A stretch of DNA of 6,993 nt from Actinomycetota bacterium (lineage in GTDB: Bacteria; Actinomycetota; Thermoleophilia; Solirubrobacterales; Solirubrobacteraceae): NCBI GenBank assembly GCA_005888335.1, contig VAWY01000259.1:1-6993 (forward strand), written 5' to 3'. Of the stretch, positions 1 through 5,943 are shown in pieces. The notes beneath the pieces are model-generated. The model had not been told where the DNA came from and made no database searches. It saw only the letters and a program-made list of their open reading frames with translations. The position numbers and the translations under genes were made by a program. Every line of letters starts with the position of its first letter. The stretch's first letter is position 1.

Positions 1-1379
1 CACGCCGGTACGGCGGCTCGCGCCTCGTCGCTGTCGGCCAGCTGGCGCGGCGGCAGCGGGAAGGCGACGAGCAGGGCGGCGAGGCCGGCGACGGCGACGA
101 CGAGTACGCGCTCGGAGCGCACGAAGAGCCAGTGGCGCTGCTCGGCGGCTTCGGCGATGGGGGCGCTGACTGCGAGGAGGCGAGGGCGCAGGCGAAAGGC
201 GTGCTGGAAGCTGATCGCGGCGATGATCGCGACGAGCGAGACCTTGACCAGGAGCACGCCTCCGTAGGAGCTGTCCAGAAGCGCGGAGGGGGTGCCGAGT
301 TCGATGACGGCGTTGACCGTCCCGCTGGCGACGAGCAGCGCGAAGGAAGGCAGGGCCACCGCGCCGAAGCGCTCGAGGACGCGGCGCATCACGGCGAGCC
401 GAGCGCCGCGCTCGAGCGTGCGCAGCGCGGGTCCCCAAACGGCGACGATCAGCGCGATGCCCCCCGCCCACGTCGCGGCACCCATGAGATGGACCCAGTC
501 GGTCAGCAGCGCCAGGGTGCGCGGCGAGGCCGAGTTGGCGTGGCCTGAGAGCGCCACGGCGGCGAGCGCGCCGGCGGCGCCCACCGCCGGCGCGCGGCGC
601 ACGCGGCGGGCGGCGAGGGCCGCCGCGAGGAGCAGCGCGACGACCGTGACGCGAGCCCGGCCGGCCGCGCTGGCGAGCAGGTACTCGCTCATGTCGGGCG
701 GCGAGAATCCGCCGGCGGCGTCGAGCGCGTCGAGCAGCGCGACGGCGGCGCCGAGGCCGATCGCGGCGATTCCGGCGTCTCGGACGACAGCGGCGTAGCG
801 CTCGAGGAGCCGCTCGCGTCCTTCCGTGCCGAGCTCTGGGCGCATGCTCGTCGGCACGATCCACAGACCCGCGCGGGCGGGCAGCAGGGCCTGCAGGAAG
901 AGCGCGCCCGCGAACAGCAGCAGCGCCGCGTAGAAGCCGAGGCGTGCTGCGACGCGGAGGATGCCGCCCCGGGCGAGCGGGCTCTGCTCGACGTCGTGCG
1001 CTCCTCCGACGGCCGCCGTGCGGACGCCGAAGGAGAACGAGCCCTCCAGCGCATGTCCGTCCTCGGTGGAGACGGTGCGCCACTCGACGCGGTAGGCGCC
1101 CCGCGCGAGGTCGCGCTCGGGCCGCAGCTCGAGTCGGCGGGTGCCGACCTCGTGCAGGCTGGCGGCCACGTGTCGTCCGCCGGCCACCGCGATCAGCCGG
1201 GCCTTGGACAGCCGGCGGACCAGCGGCTCGGTGAAGCTCAGTCGGATCGCGGCGGGCGTGCGCTCCAGGCGCTGGCCCGGCTCCGGGACCGAGCCCAGGA
1301 AGGCCGAGTGCGCGCCCGCCGGCGCCGCGGGCCCGAGTACCGCCGCGGCGACGAGCAGAGGAGCGAGGCGACGGCGCAC
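1..1379 (-). CDS. copCD: CopC-CopD fusion copper protein (YcnJ-like), C-terminus off the window
   Basis: An open frame of 459 codons runs off the low-coordinate edge. Residues 1-23 form a signal peptide ending in PAGA, so the mature protein begins at His24 (HSAFLGSVPEPG). Residues 24-120 are a CopC beta-sandwich, including STEDGHALEGSFSF. His24, Asp107 and His109 match the N-terminal His plus DxH set that binds Cu(II) in CopC proteins, so the site looks intact. From about 140 onward there are repeated membrane helices of the CopD type, with conserved-looking SGHANS (His280), DWVHLMGAATWAGG (His297), SGTVNA and SYGGVLLVK. Family knowledge links such fusions to periplasmic copper binding and copper uptake or tolerance. 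The start is GTG at 1379-1377; an in-frame TGA a few codons upstream leaves no alternative. No Shine-Dalgarno is visible and a dyad ends 2 bp before the start, which suggests a leaderless transcript. The 44-bp gap after ccdA would allow either its own promoter or read-through. Confidence 0.93.
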   Translation of the reverse strand, partial: MRRRLAPLLVAAAVLGPAAPAGAHSAFLGSVPEPGQRLERTPAAIRLSFTEPLVRRLSKARLIAVAGGRHVAASLHEVGTRRLELRPERDLARGAYRVEWRTVSTEDGHALEGSFSFGVRTAAVGGAHDVEQSPLARGGILRVAARLGFYAALLLFAGALFLQALLPARAGLWIVPTSMRPELGTEGRERLLERYAAVVRDAGIAAIGLGAAVALLDALDAAGGFSPPDMSEYLLASAAGRARVTVVALLLAAALAARRVRRAPAVGAAGALAAVALSGHANSASPRTLALLTDWVHLMGAATWAGGIALIVAVWGPALRTLERGARLAVMRRVLERFGAVALPSFALLVASGTVNAVIELGTPSALLDSSYGGVLLVKVSLVAIIAAISFQHAFRLRPRLLAVSAPIAEAAEQRHWLFVRSERVLVVAVAGLAALLVAFPLPPRQLADSDEARAAVPA

Positions 1380-1380
1380 C

Positions 1381-1396
1381 TGCGACCACTGTAGTA
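1381..1396 (-). promoter_or_regulatory. BlaI-type operator candidate in front of copCD
   Basis: The plus-strand sequence TGCGACCACTGTAGTA fits TACNAC-N4-GTNGTA except for one G in the left half-site. It has the same geometry as the dyads at 3276, 4648 and 5944. On the minus strand it reads TACTACAGTGGTCGCA and ends one base before the GTG start of copCD. TACTAC at 1396-1391 could be a -10 element, with CTGACC at 1419-1414 as a -35 at 17 bp spacing; a repressor bound here would block that promoter. The operator role is inferred from shape and the repressor encoded nearby. Confidence 0.55.
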
Positions 1397-1423
1397 CGCC
1401 GCGCGTCGCAGGCGGTCAGTGCG

Positions 1424-2158
1424 TCAGACGCTCTTGAAGAGGTTCAGCCCGTACTGATCGAGGAACTGCTGGACCTCGATGTTGAGGCGGAACAGCTCCC
1501 CGGTGAGCACGAGGACGCCCATGCCGAGAAGAACCACGCCGGCGCCGAGCTGGATCGCGGCGTAGTGACGCTTGACCACCGCGAAGGCGCGGGTCGTCGC
1601 GTTGAACGCCACCGCGGAGGCGAGGAAGGGCAACCCCAGGCCCGCTGAGTAGACGGCCAGCAGCAGCGCGCCCTGACCGGTTCCCTGCTGCGTCGACGCC
1701 AGCCCGAGGATCGCCCCCAGCGTGGGCCCCACGCACGGCGTCCAGGCGATGGCGAACGCCGCGCCGGCGACGATCGGCCCGCCACGCCCGGCGCGGCTGG
1801 CCAGCGACTCGGGTCGCCATTCGCGGTTGAGCGAGGTGACGAAGACCGACCCGATGAACAGGACACCCATGGCGAGGATCGCGATTCCCGCGACCTTGTT
1901 GAGCGTCGGCTGGTTGTCGAACAGGAACGAGCCGGCGGCGGTGGCGCCGAGCCCGAGAAGGACGAACAGCAGCGAGAACGTCCCGACGAACAGCAGGCTG
2001 CGGCCCAGGACCCGGGGGTCGACGCGCCGGCGTTCGTCGTGGAGGTCCATGCCCGAGACCGTGGCGAGGTAGCCGGGCACCAGCGGCAGGCAGCACGGTG
2101 ACAGGAACGAGATGGTGCCGGCGGCGAAGGCCAGCCCGATGCCGGGGGCATCAGCCAT
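1424..2158 (-). CDS. ccdA: Cytochrome c biogenesis / thiol-disulfide transporter CcdA
   Basis: A 244-residue polytopic membrane protein of the usual CcdA size. CcdA moves electrons from cytoplasmic thioredoxin across the membrane to extracytoplasmic thiol-redox proteins. Both redox centres are visible: SFLSPCCLPLVPGYL in helix 1 (Cys22, with a second Cys23) and AWTPCVGPTLGAIL in helix 4 (Cys142). Further helices fall at about 53-78, 87-108, 127-150, 162-185 and 200-220. The ATG start at 2158 places helix 1 at the N-terminus as expected, and GGAG lies 11 bases upstream. The gene sits 81 bp after the thioredoxin-fold lipoprotein and 44 bp before copCD on the same strand, so the lipoprotein is a natural candidate partner. 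A cytochrome c maturation role cannot be separated from a general periplasmic reduction role here, because no ResB/ResC genes are present in the window. Confidence 0.95.
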   Translation of the reverse strand: MADAPGIGLAFAAGTISFLSPCCLPLVPGYLATVSGMDLHDERRRVDPRVLGRSLLFVGTFSLLFVLLGLGATAAGSFLFDNQPTLNKVAGIAILAMGVLFIGSVFVTSLNREWRPESLASRAGRGGPIVAGAAFAIAWTPCVGPTLGAILGLASTQQGTGQGALLLAVYSAGLGLPFLASAVAFNATTRAFAVVKRHYAAIQLGAGVVLLGMGVLVLTGELFRLNIEVQQFLDQYGLNLFKSV

Positions 2159-2189
2159 GGAGGGGGACGCTCCGGATCTCAGGTCGCAT

Positions 2190-2218
2190 GTACGACGGCG
2201 ATCGCAGTTCGATCGTAC
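2190..2218. promoter_or_regulatory. Dyad in the ccdA upstream gap, possible degenerate BlaI-type site
   Basis: The 81-bp gap before ccdA holds GTACGA (2190-2195) and its inverted copy TCGTAC (2213-2218) around a perfect GCGATCGC palindrome (2198-2205). Within it, 2191-2206 reads TACGACGGCGATCGCA: a perfect left half of the TACNAC-N4-GTNGTA pattern with two mismatches in the right half. It could be a weak operator for ccdA or simply a folded spacer. TACGAT on the minus strand at 2217-2212 could serve as a -10 element, but no good -35 is evident. There is no T-run, so it is not a typical terminator for the preceding lipoprotein gene. Confidence 0.35.
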
Positions 2219-2239
2219 CGCGAGGACAGCATCGGCGGT

Positions 2240-3259
2240 TCAGGCGCCGGGCTTGAGCGCGGCCTGGACTGCGCGCCGGATCGCGCTGATCCCGAACGAG
2301 CCCTCGAGGCGCGCGGCCACGCGGCCATGGCGGTCGAAGGTAAACAGCCAGGGCTCCGTCTCGAGATGGAAGGCGTGGAGCTGCGGCCGCAGGCCCTTGT
2401 CGGGGTTGTTCTTGACGTAGATCTCTTCATGGATGAAGGTCATCCGCTTGCCGTACTGGCTCTTGACCTGCAGCGTGAGGTCGGTCACCGGCCCGCAGGT
2501 GCGCGACTGGCACAGCGCGGGGGTGGCGAAGAGCAGCGCGACGGGCCGCCGGCCGATGACGTCCTTGAAGTTGACCTTGTGCATGTCGTCGGGCGGAACG
2601 CGCGTGTCGATCTTCTTGAGGTCGCCGCCCGCCGAGGCGATCGTGTCGGTGCTGATGCGGGGCGGGCGCTCGCCGACGTCGAGCGTGCCGGTCGCGCCGA
2701 CCAGGCGGCCGGATGTGACCTTCGTCACGGCCAACACGCCGTACTGGCCGGGGCGCCGGAAGGGGATCTGGGTCTCGTAGATCGCCTTGATGTCGGCGGT
2801 GTCCGCCGCGGAGGTCTTCGAAAGAAACGGCGCGCGCGCCACGGTGGAATCCGCCGGAGCGAGAAACGGCCCCTGGGCCGGCGCACCCGAGCGCGAGGTC
2901 ACGTAGAGCGCCGTCGGCCCGTACAGGAAGTGCTTGTCCGGACCGAGCACCCCGAAGGCCACCCGCTCGGTGCGCGGCAAGAGCGTCGAGCTGGCCAGTC
3001 CCAGCTGCCCGCTGGCGCTCACGCTCGCGGCGAGGTCGCCGAGCGTGCGACCGCGCACAGGGGGGAAATCGCCGCGGCGCGGCCGCTCGGCGATCGCGAT
3101 TCGCTGTTCCAGCGATGCATCGGCAGGGATCGTCGAGGTGGCCCTCGACGACCGCTGCTTGCGCGTCGACGCGGCCTTGTTGTCGCCGCCGCCGCATCCC
3201 GCCCCGGCCGCGACGACCGCGCCGAGGACGGCGAAGGAGACGATGGCACGACGGCGCAC
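2240..3259 (-). CDS. Secreted lipoprotein with C-terminal thioredoxin-like domain
   Basis: A 339-residue protein. The N-terminus MRRR plus a hydrophobic stretch ends in AGAGC, a loose lipobox with Cys22, followed by a low-complexity Gly/Ser/Lys linker. Residues about 95-198 look like a beta-rich Ig-like module (RVAFGVLGPDKHFLYGPTALYV and later GQYGVLAVTKVTSGRL). Residues about 230-336 look like a thioredoxin fold: a beta strand RRPVALLFAT leads into LCQSRTCGPV (Cys250 and Cys255), with PWLFTFDRHGRVAARLEGSF giving the cis-Pro strand and hairpin. The cysteine spacing is CX4C rather than the CxxC of classical thioredoxin/ResA or the CPxxC of SCO1. Function is probably extracytoplasmic thiol oxidoreduction or metal handling, possibly fed by the downstream CcdA. 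The start is GTG at 3259-3257; no Shine-Dalgarno is visible and a strong dyad lies 17 bp upstream. Catalytic activity is inferred, not shown. Confidence 0.85.
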   Translation of the reverse strand: MRRRAIVSFAVLGAVVAAGAGCGGGDNKAASTRKQRSSRATSTIPADASLEQRIAIAERPRRGDFPPVRGRTLGDLAASVSASGQLGLASSTLLPRTERVAFGVLGPDKHFLYGPTALYVTSRSGAPAQGPFLAPADSTVARAPFLSKTSAADTADIKAIYETQIPFRRPGQYGVLAVTKVTSGRLVGATGTLDVGERPPRISTDTIASAGGDLKKIDTRVPPDDMHKVNFKDVIGRRPVALLFATPALCQSRTCGPVTDLTLQVKSQYGKRMTFIHEEIYVKNNPDKGLRPQLHAFHLETEPWLFTFDRHGRVAARLEGSFGISAIRRAVQAALKPGA

Positions 3260-3274
3260 GGGCCGGATCTTGGA

Positions 3275-3292
3275 CTACGACTTTTGTCGTAG
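3275..3292 (-). promoter_or_regulatory. BlaI-type operator (perfect 7-bp-arm palindrome)
   Basis: CTACGAC-TTTT-GTCGTAG is an exact inverted repeat with 7-bp arms and a 4-bp centre, in the 45-bp gap between the M56 peptidase gene and the thioredoxin-fold lipoprotein. Its core TACGAC-N4-GTCGTA has the geometry of known BlaI/MecI/CopY sites (TACTAC-N4-GTAGTA). The arms are AT-containing in an otherwise very GC-rich setting. No T-run follows on the minus strand, which argues against a terminator. It probably gives the lipoprotein gene its own BlaI-controlled promoter inside the minus-strand block. A transcribed stem-loop remains possible. Confidence 0.7.
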
Positions 3293-3304
3293 ATAAAGGG
3301 CCGC

Positions 3305-4213
3305 TCAGCGCCGGGCGGAGGCGGCCAGAATGCGGCGAACGATCATCCCGAGCGCGATGACCGGCGCGACGATCATGCCGACGCGGCAGATCTGCATGGC
3401 GAGAAGCGGCGCGCTTACCCCTCCCGCGGGCGCGGTCGCGCTGAGGGCAACGACACCGAGAAGCGCCAGGGCGGCGGTGACGATCAGCGAGACGCGCAGG
3501 CGCCATTTCGGCGGCTCCCCGAGGAGGTGGTCCACGCGCTCGGCGGCGATGCCGACCGCTCCGCCCGGCTGCTCACCGAAGTGCAGCAGCGCCGAGGCCA
3601 AGGGCTCGGCGCCCGCGCTGCGAACGGCGGCCTCGTCGGCGGCGACCTCAACGAGCGCGGCGTAGCGTCGTTCCGCGTCGCGCAGTACGGGCAGGAAGAA
3701 GAGCGCGTCGCGCAACACCCTGATCACCAGCAGCCGGGCCGGGTCGCGACGCCGCGCGTGATAGCGCTCGTGGGCGACGACCGCCGCCAGCTCGTCGCGA
3801 GACAGCAGCCGCCAGGCACCTGTCGAGACGAAGATCCGCGGTCGCGCGAGCCCGGCGCAGAACGCTCGCGGCCGGTCACCGCGGAAAACGCGCACGGCGG
3901 TCCCCTCGATGGTCGCTGGCGCGCACGGCGGCAGCGCCCGGACGAGCCGTCGCTGGGCCCGAATGCGGCGAAAGGCCGACGCGCCGCCGCGGACCACGCT
4001 CGTCGCGCTGAGCGCGGCCAACGCGACCACCGCGAACGAGGGGAGCGTCCTCCCGGCGGGAACGACCGCCCAGCATGCGTGCAGGAGATCGCCCACGCTC
4101 GGTGCGCCGACTGCCGTCGCGCGCGCGACCCCAACCACCGCATAGGCGACGACGAGCGTGCCGAGCGCGCCGAGCGCCACCTGGAAGCGGAAGAGCCGTC
4201 CTGCGCTACGCAC
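3305..4213 (-). CDS. M56-family (BlaR1/MecR1-like) membrane zinc peptidase without sensor domain
   Basis: About 302 residues from the GTG at 4213, or 316 from a TTG at 4255. Numbered from the TTG, membrane helices lie near 22-46 and 70-88. A cytoplasmic peptidase domain follows, with VVAHERYHARRRDP giving the HExxH zinc motif (His162, Glu163, His166) and EVAADEAAV giving the downstream Glu203 and Asp207 typical of M56. Two more helices lie near 254-274 and 284-306. In the BlaR1/MecR1 paradigm this domain, once triggered, leads to cleavage of the partner repressor. The large extracellular penicillin-binding sensor of BlaR1 is absent, so the signal must be sensed by the membrane or loop regions or by another protein. 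The GTG start gives an 8-bp overlap with the repressor stop (GTGCGTAG), suggesting translational coupling; the TTG start would overlap by 50 bp. Confidence 0.87.
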   Translation of the reverse strand: MRSAGRLFRFQVALGALGTLVVAYAVVGVARATAVGAPSVGDLLHACWAVVPAGRTLPSFAVVALAALSATSVVRGGASAFRRIRAQRRLVRALPPCAPATIEGTAVRVFRGDRPRAFCAGLARPRIFVSTGAWRLLSRDELAAVVAHERYHARRRDPARLLVIRVLRDALFFLPVLRDAERRYAALVEVAADEAAVRSAGAEPLASALLHFGEQPGGAVGIAAERVDHLLGEPPKWRLRVSLIVTAALALLGVVALSATAPAGGVSAPLLAMQICRVGMIVAPVIALGMIVRRILAASARR

Positions 4214-4601
4214 GGCGGGCGAGGCGCCGTAGCTGTGCGAGGCGGTTGCGGTCAAGGCCCTGCATCTGGCGGGTGAAGTGGACGAGCGCGGCCTCGCCGA
4301 AACGCTCGACCAGGTCGTCGACCTCCGCTCGCGCGCGAGCCTCCTGGTACACCTCGCGCGACCACATGGGGGAGTACACGTGCATCTTGCCCTCCCGCCG
4401 GCGCGTCACGACCCCCTTGCGGTCCAGCCTCTGCAGGATCGTCATCACGGTGGTGTAGGCGAGAGGCTTGCGGGCGCCCGCGTTGATTCGCTCCAGGACG
4501 TCGCGTACGGGCGCCTCTCCGAGATCCCAGAGGTGATCCATGACCTTGGACTCGAGCTCGTGCAGGGCAGGCGGCACGGCTTCCTCGCTGGCGCTTGACA
4601 C
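4206..4601 (-). CDS. BlaI/MecI/CopY-family winged-helix transcriptional repressor
   Basis: 131 residues, the normal family length. An N-terminal winged helix runs over about 10-80: LHELESKVMDHLWDLGEAPV is the opening helix-turn, AYTTVMTILQRLDRKGVV (48-65) the recognition helix, and TRRREGKMHVYSP the wing. The C-terminal part (82-125) would form the dimerisation helices. The family represses by binding TACA/TGTA-type dyads and is inactivated by M56 peptidase cleavage (BlaI/MecI) or by metal (CopY). This protein has no cysteine at all, so the CopY metal-binding CxC motif is missing; with an M56 gene directly downstream, proteolytic derepression is the likely mode. The start is GTG at 4601-4599, giving a typical N-terminus; no clear Shine-Dalgarno is present. 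A matching dyad lies 47 bp upstream, consistent with autoregulation. The name BlaI would describe the family, not a beta-lactam role. Confidence 0.93.
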   Translation of the reverse strand: MSSASEEAVPPALHELESKVMDHLWDLGEAPVRDVLERINAGARKPLAYTTVMTILQRLDRKGVVTRRREGKMHVYSPMWSREVYQEARARAEVDDLVERFGEAALVHFTRQMQGLDRNRLAQLRRLARRA

Positions 4602-4643
4602 GCCGACGATGGTACCGGGGAGTTAAGGCCGAGCCCCGGAATG

Positions 4644-4671
4644 CCGACACAACGCTCGTTGTTACTACAGT
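4644..4671 (+). promoter_or_regulatory. Divergent control region: promoter with embedded BlaI-type dyad
   Basis: On the plus strand CCGACA (4644-4649) and TACAGT (4666-4671) resemble -35 and -10 boxes at 16 bp spacing, directed toward the gene at 4790. The spacer holds a perfect inverted repeat, ACAACG-CT-CGTTGT (4649-4662), whose core ACAAC-N4-GTTGT shares the ACNAC-N4-GTNGT geometry of the other dyads. Two direct TACTAC half-sites follow at 4663-4668 and 4677-4682. An imperfect repeat GTACT/GAGC...GCTC/AGTAC spans 4676-4696. A repressor bound here could control both the repressor-peptidase operon and the plus-strand operon. The promoter boxes are visual matches only. Confidence 0.55.
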
Positions 4672-4723
4672 CCACGTACTACGAGCCGCTCAGTACGTCG
4701 CGCGGAGCGTCCTGCCCACGGCC

Positions 4724-4742
4724 CGCCCATCCGGCATGGGCG
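4724..4742 (+). other. Hairpin in the leader of the truncated ccdA-like gene
   Basis: CGCCCAT-CCGGC-ATGGGCG forms a perfect 7-bp stem with a 5-base loop, ending 47 bp before the GTG at 4790. No T-run follows, so a rho-independent terminator is unlikely. If the promoter at 4644-4671 is used, this stem sits in a leader of roughly 110 bases. The rest of 4680-4789 shows no other structure. Function unknown; chance is possible at this GC content. Confidence 0.3.
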
Positions 4743-4789
4743 TCTGCTGCGCGGTGAGTCGTCGAGATACCCCCTAGGACGAACACACC

Positions 4790-5173
4790 GTGCACAGCAG
4801 CATCTTCTTCGGCGGCTCCGTCGTGGCCGCGGTGATCGCCGGAACGGTCTCCTTGTTCGCTCCGTGCTGCATCTCGGTCATGCTGCCGGCCTACTTCTCG
4901 AGCGCGTTTCAGAACCGGCGCGTCCTCGTCGCCATGACATTCCTCTTCGCGGCGGGCGTCGCGACCGTGATCCTGCCCATCGCGGTCGGAGCCGCGTTCG
5001 TGCAGCGGCTGCTCGTCTCCGAGCACATGGTGATCTACACCGCCGCCGGCGTACTCGTGCTCGCCCTGGCGGCCTACACGCTCCCGACGGCCGCATCCGC
5101 TGGCGCGCCGACTACGGCGGCGCGCCGAAGTACAAGATGTACGTCCCCGTCGGCGATCTGCTCGCCGATATGA
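4790..5173 (+). pseudogene. Truncated CcdA-like membrane protein (N-terminal part only)
   Basis: The frame starts at GTG 4790 with AGGA 10 bases upstream. Residues 1-98 are a good N-terminal part of a CcdA/DsbD-type transporter: GTVSLFAPCCISVMLPAY carries Cys26-Cys27 in helix 1, and helices follow at about 46-70 and 80-97. After LALAAYTL (residue 98, about position 5083) the family likeness stops. The remaining residues to the stop at 5171-5173 are an Ala/Ser/Thr/Arg-rich tail that is just the wrong reading frame of a redoxin fragment. Family members are well over 200 residues and need a second redox cysteine in a later helix, which is absent here, so the product should not work as a transporter. 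Internal deletion is the best explanation; an assembly error is the alternative. Confidence 0.75.
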
Positions 5174-5202
5174 GAAAGGGGCTGCGTGGCGCCACGGCCT
5201 GA
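5083..5202 (+). pseudogene. 3' remnant of a redoxin (peroxiredoxin/thioredoxin-like) gene
   Basis: In the frame shifted by +2 from the CcdA-like start, 39 codons read PDGRIRWRADYGGAPKYKMY, then a VPVGDLLADMRKGL tail and a TGA at 5200-5202. This looks like the last strands and final helix of an AhpC/TSA-type redoxin, where a PDG turn and an I-R-W strand precede the C-terminal helix. There is no catalytic cysteine and no plausible start of its own; upstream in this frame the sequence is the wrong frame of the ccdA-like gene. Its stop overlaps the next gene start by 17 bp, so the downstream end of the old operon is preserved. The family call rests on pattern memory of redoxin C-termini. Confidence 0.6.
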
Positions 5203-5458
5203 GCCGGTCGAGGTCACCCTGCTGACGCAGGCCGACTGCGCCTTCTGCGATCAGGCCAGGGAGATCCTCGACCGCCTGGGCGGTGAGCACCCCCTGCGGG
5301 TGCGCACCGTCGACGTTTCGTCGCCGGAGGGCGAGGAGCTCGTGGCGCGCAACGGCGTGCTCTTCGCCCCCGGGGTGCTCATCGATGGGCGGCCCTTCTC
5401 GTACGGACGCCCGTCCGAGCGCAAGCTGCGGCGCGAGCTCGCTCGACGCCGGCCGTGA
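5186..5458 (+). CDS. Small glutaredoxin/thioredoxin-like protein (CAFC)
   Basis: 90 residues with a compact thioredoxin fold: strand EVTLLTQADCAFCDQAREIL with CxxC at Cys18 and Cys21, then helix, strand LRVRTVDVSS, helix, and a strand FAPGVLIDGRPFSYGRPS in which Pro62 is the cis-Pro next to the active site, then a basic C-terminal helix. There is no signal peptide, so it should act in the cytoplasm as a thiol-disulfide oxidoreductase, plausibly handing electrons to a CcdA-type transporter. The GTG start at 5186 has an AAAGGGG Shine-Dalgarno 5-6 bases upstream and lies inside the end of the redoxin remnant, showing tight operon packing. Unlike its upstream neighbours it is intact. Confidence 0.88.
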   Translation: MAPRPEPVEVTLLTQADCAFCDQAREILDRLGGEHPLRVRTVDVSSPEGEELVARNGVLFAPGVLIDGRPFSYGRPSERKLRRELARRRP

Positions 5459-5866
5459 GCGCCCGGCGGTGGCAGCGAGACCGCGCCCGTCGCGGCGGGA
5501 GGTGATCGTCGACGGTGTCGTCGCCGCCGTGCCGGCGATGACGATCCTGTGGACCGCCTCGCGCGCCTCGGCGGCGGCGTTTCCGCCGGTCGAGCTCGCA
5601 GACCGCGTCGTGCGCATCGCTCCCGATCAGGCGGCGAGTCCGCTGCTCGCCGGCGCTGTGACGCTCGTCTATGTCGCGCTGGCCGGGGCGCTCGCGGCGC
5701 CGGAGGCCTGCCCGCGCGCGCCGCGCGGCCGCGCGGCTGCCGGACTCGGCCTCGGGTGCGCGGCGGGCGCGGGCGCCGCGCCGCAACCCGTCGATGTTCC
5801 CGCCACCGCGGTCGCCACGCGCTCGCGCTCTACGCCGCCGCTCTGCGCGTCCTCGTCGAGCCGTGA
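5455..5866 (+). pseudogene. Frame-disrupted small membrane protein, possible relic of a molybdopterin oxidoreductase N-terminus
   Basis: A GTGA start-stop overlap (5455-5458) opens a short frame reading VSARRWQRDRARRGGR before a stop near 5505. The best coding signal then moves to another frame, from about 5496 to 5810, with GC-rich third positions: EVIVDGVVAAVPAMTILWTA, FPPVELADRVVRIAPDQAAS and a hydrophobic SPLLAGAVTLVYVALAGALA. Near 5815 it moves again, to HALALYAAALRVLVEP ending in TGA 5864-5866. An intact alternative is the single frame starting at GTG 5469, which runs on to 5957 with a poor tail. The FPPVELADRVVRIAP stretch recalls the membrane-anchored N-terminus of actinobacterial sulfite-oxidase-like molybdopterin enzymes, but no catalytic domain follows. 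Product and frameshifts are both uncertain. Confidence 0.4.
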
Positions 5867-5943
5867 GGGGCGCGTCCGCGGCCGACAGTCGCCAGCGCCT
5901 TCGTCGTCGGCTCGTCAGACGGCTCCTCGCTCGCGGCTCGTTA

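Noticed and set aside
132..1437. Several plus-strand open frames across 132-1437
   Set aside because: They are Arg/Ala-rich antisense shadows of the minus-strand CopC-CopD frame, which carries clear domain motifs and high GC3.
2240..3259. Calling the thioredoxin-fold lipoprotein SCO1/SenC
   Set aside because: The CPxxC copper motif of SCO1 is absent; the cysteines are CX4C without the proline.
3275..3292. Reading the 7-bp-arm palindrome as a rho-independent terminator
   Set aside because: No T-run follows on the minus strand, the stem is short, and it matches the BlaI-type dyad geometry found in other gaps.
2327..4276. Long plus-strand open frames (2327-3292 and 3527-4276) and a minus frame at 2427-3506
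   Set aside because: Low-complexity shadows of the lipoprotein and M56 genes, as often seen in very GC-rich DNA; no recognisable motifs.
4206..4601. Calling the repressor CopY
   Set aside because: It contains no cysteine, so the CxCxxxxCxC metal site that defines CopY is missing; the linked M56 peptidase points to the BlaI mode.
4679..5617. 312-codon minus-strand open frame
   Set aside because: It lies antisense to the CcdA-like, redoxin and glutaredoxin-like frames, is rich in Arg/Asp/Gly, and shows no family features.
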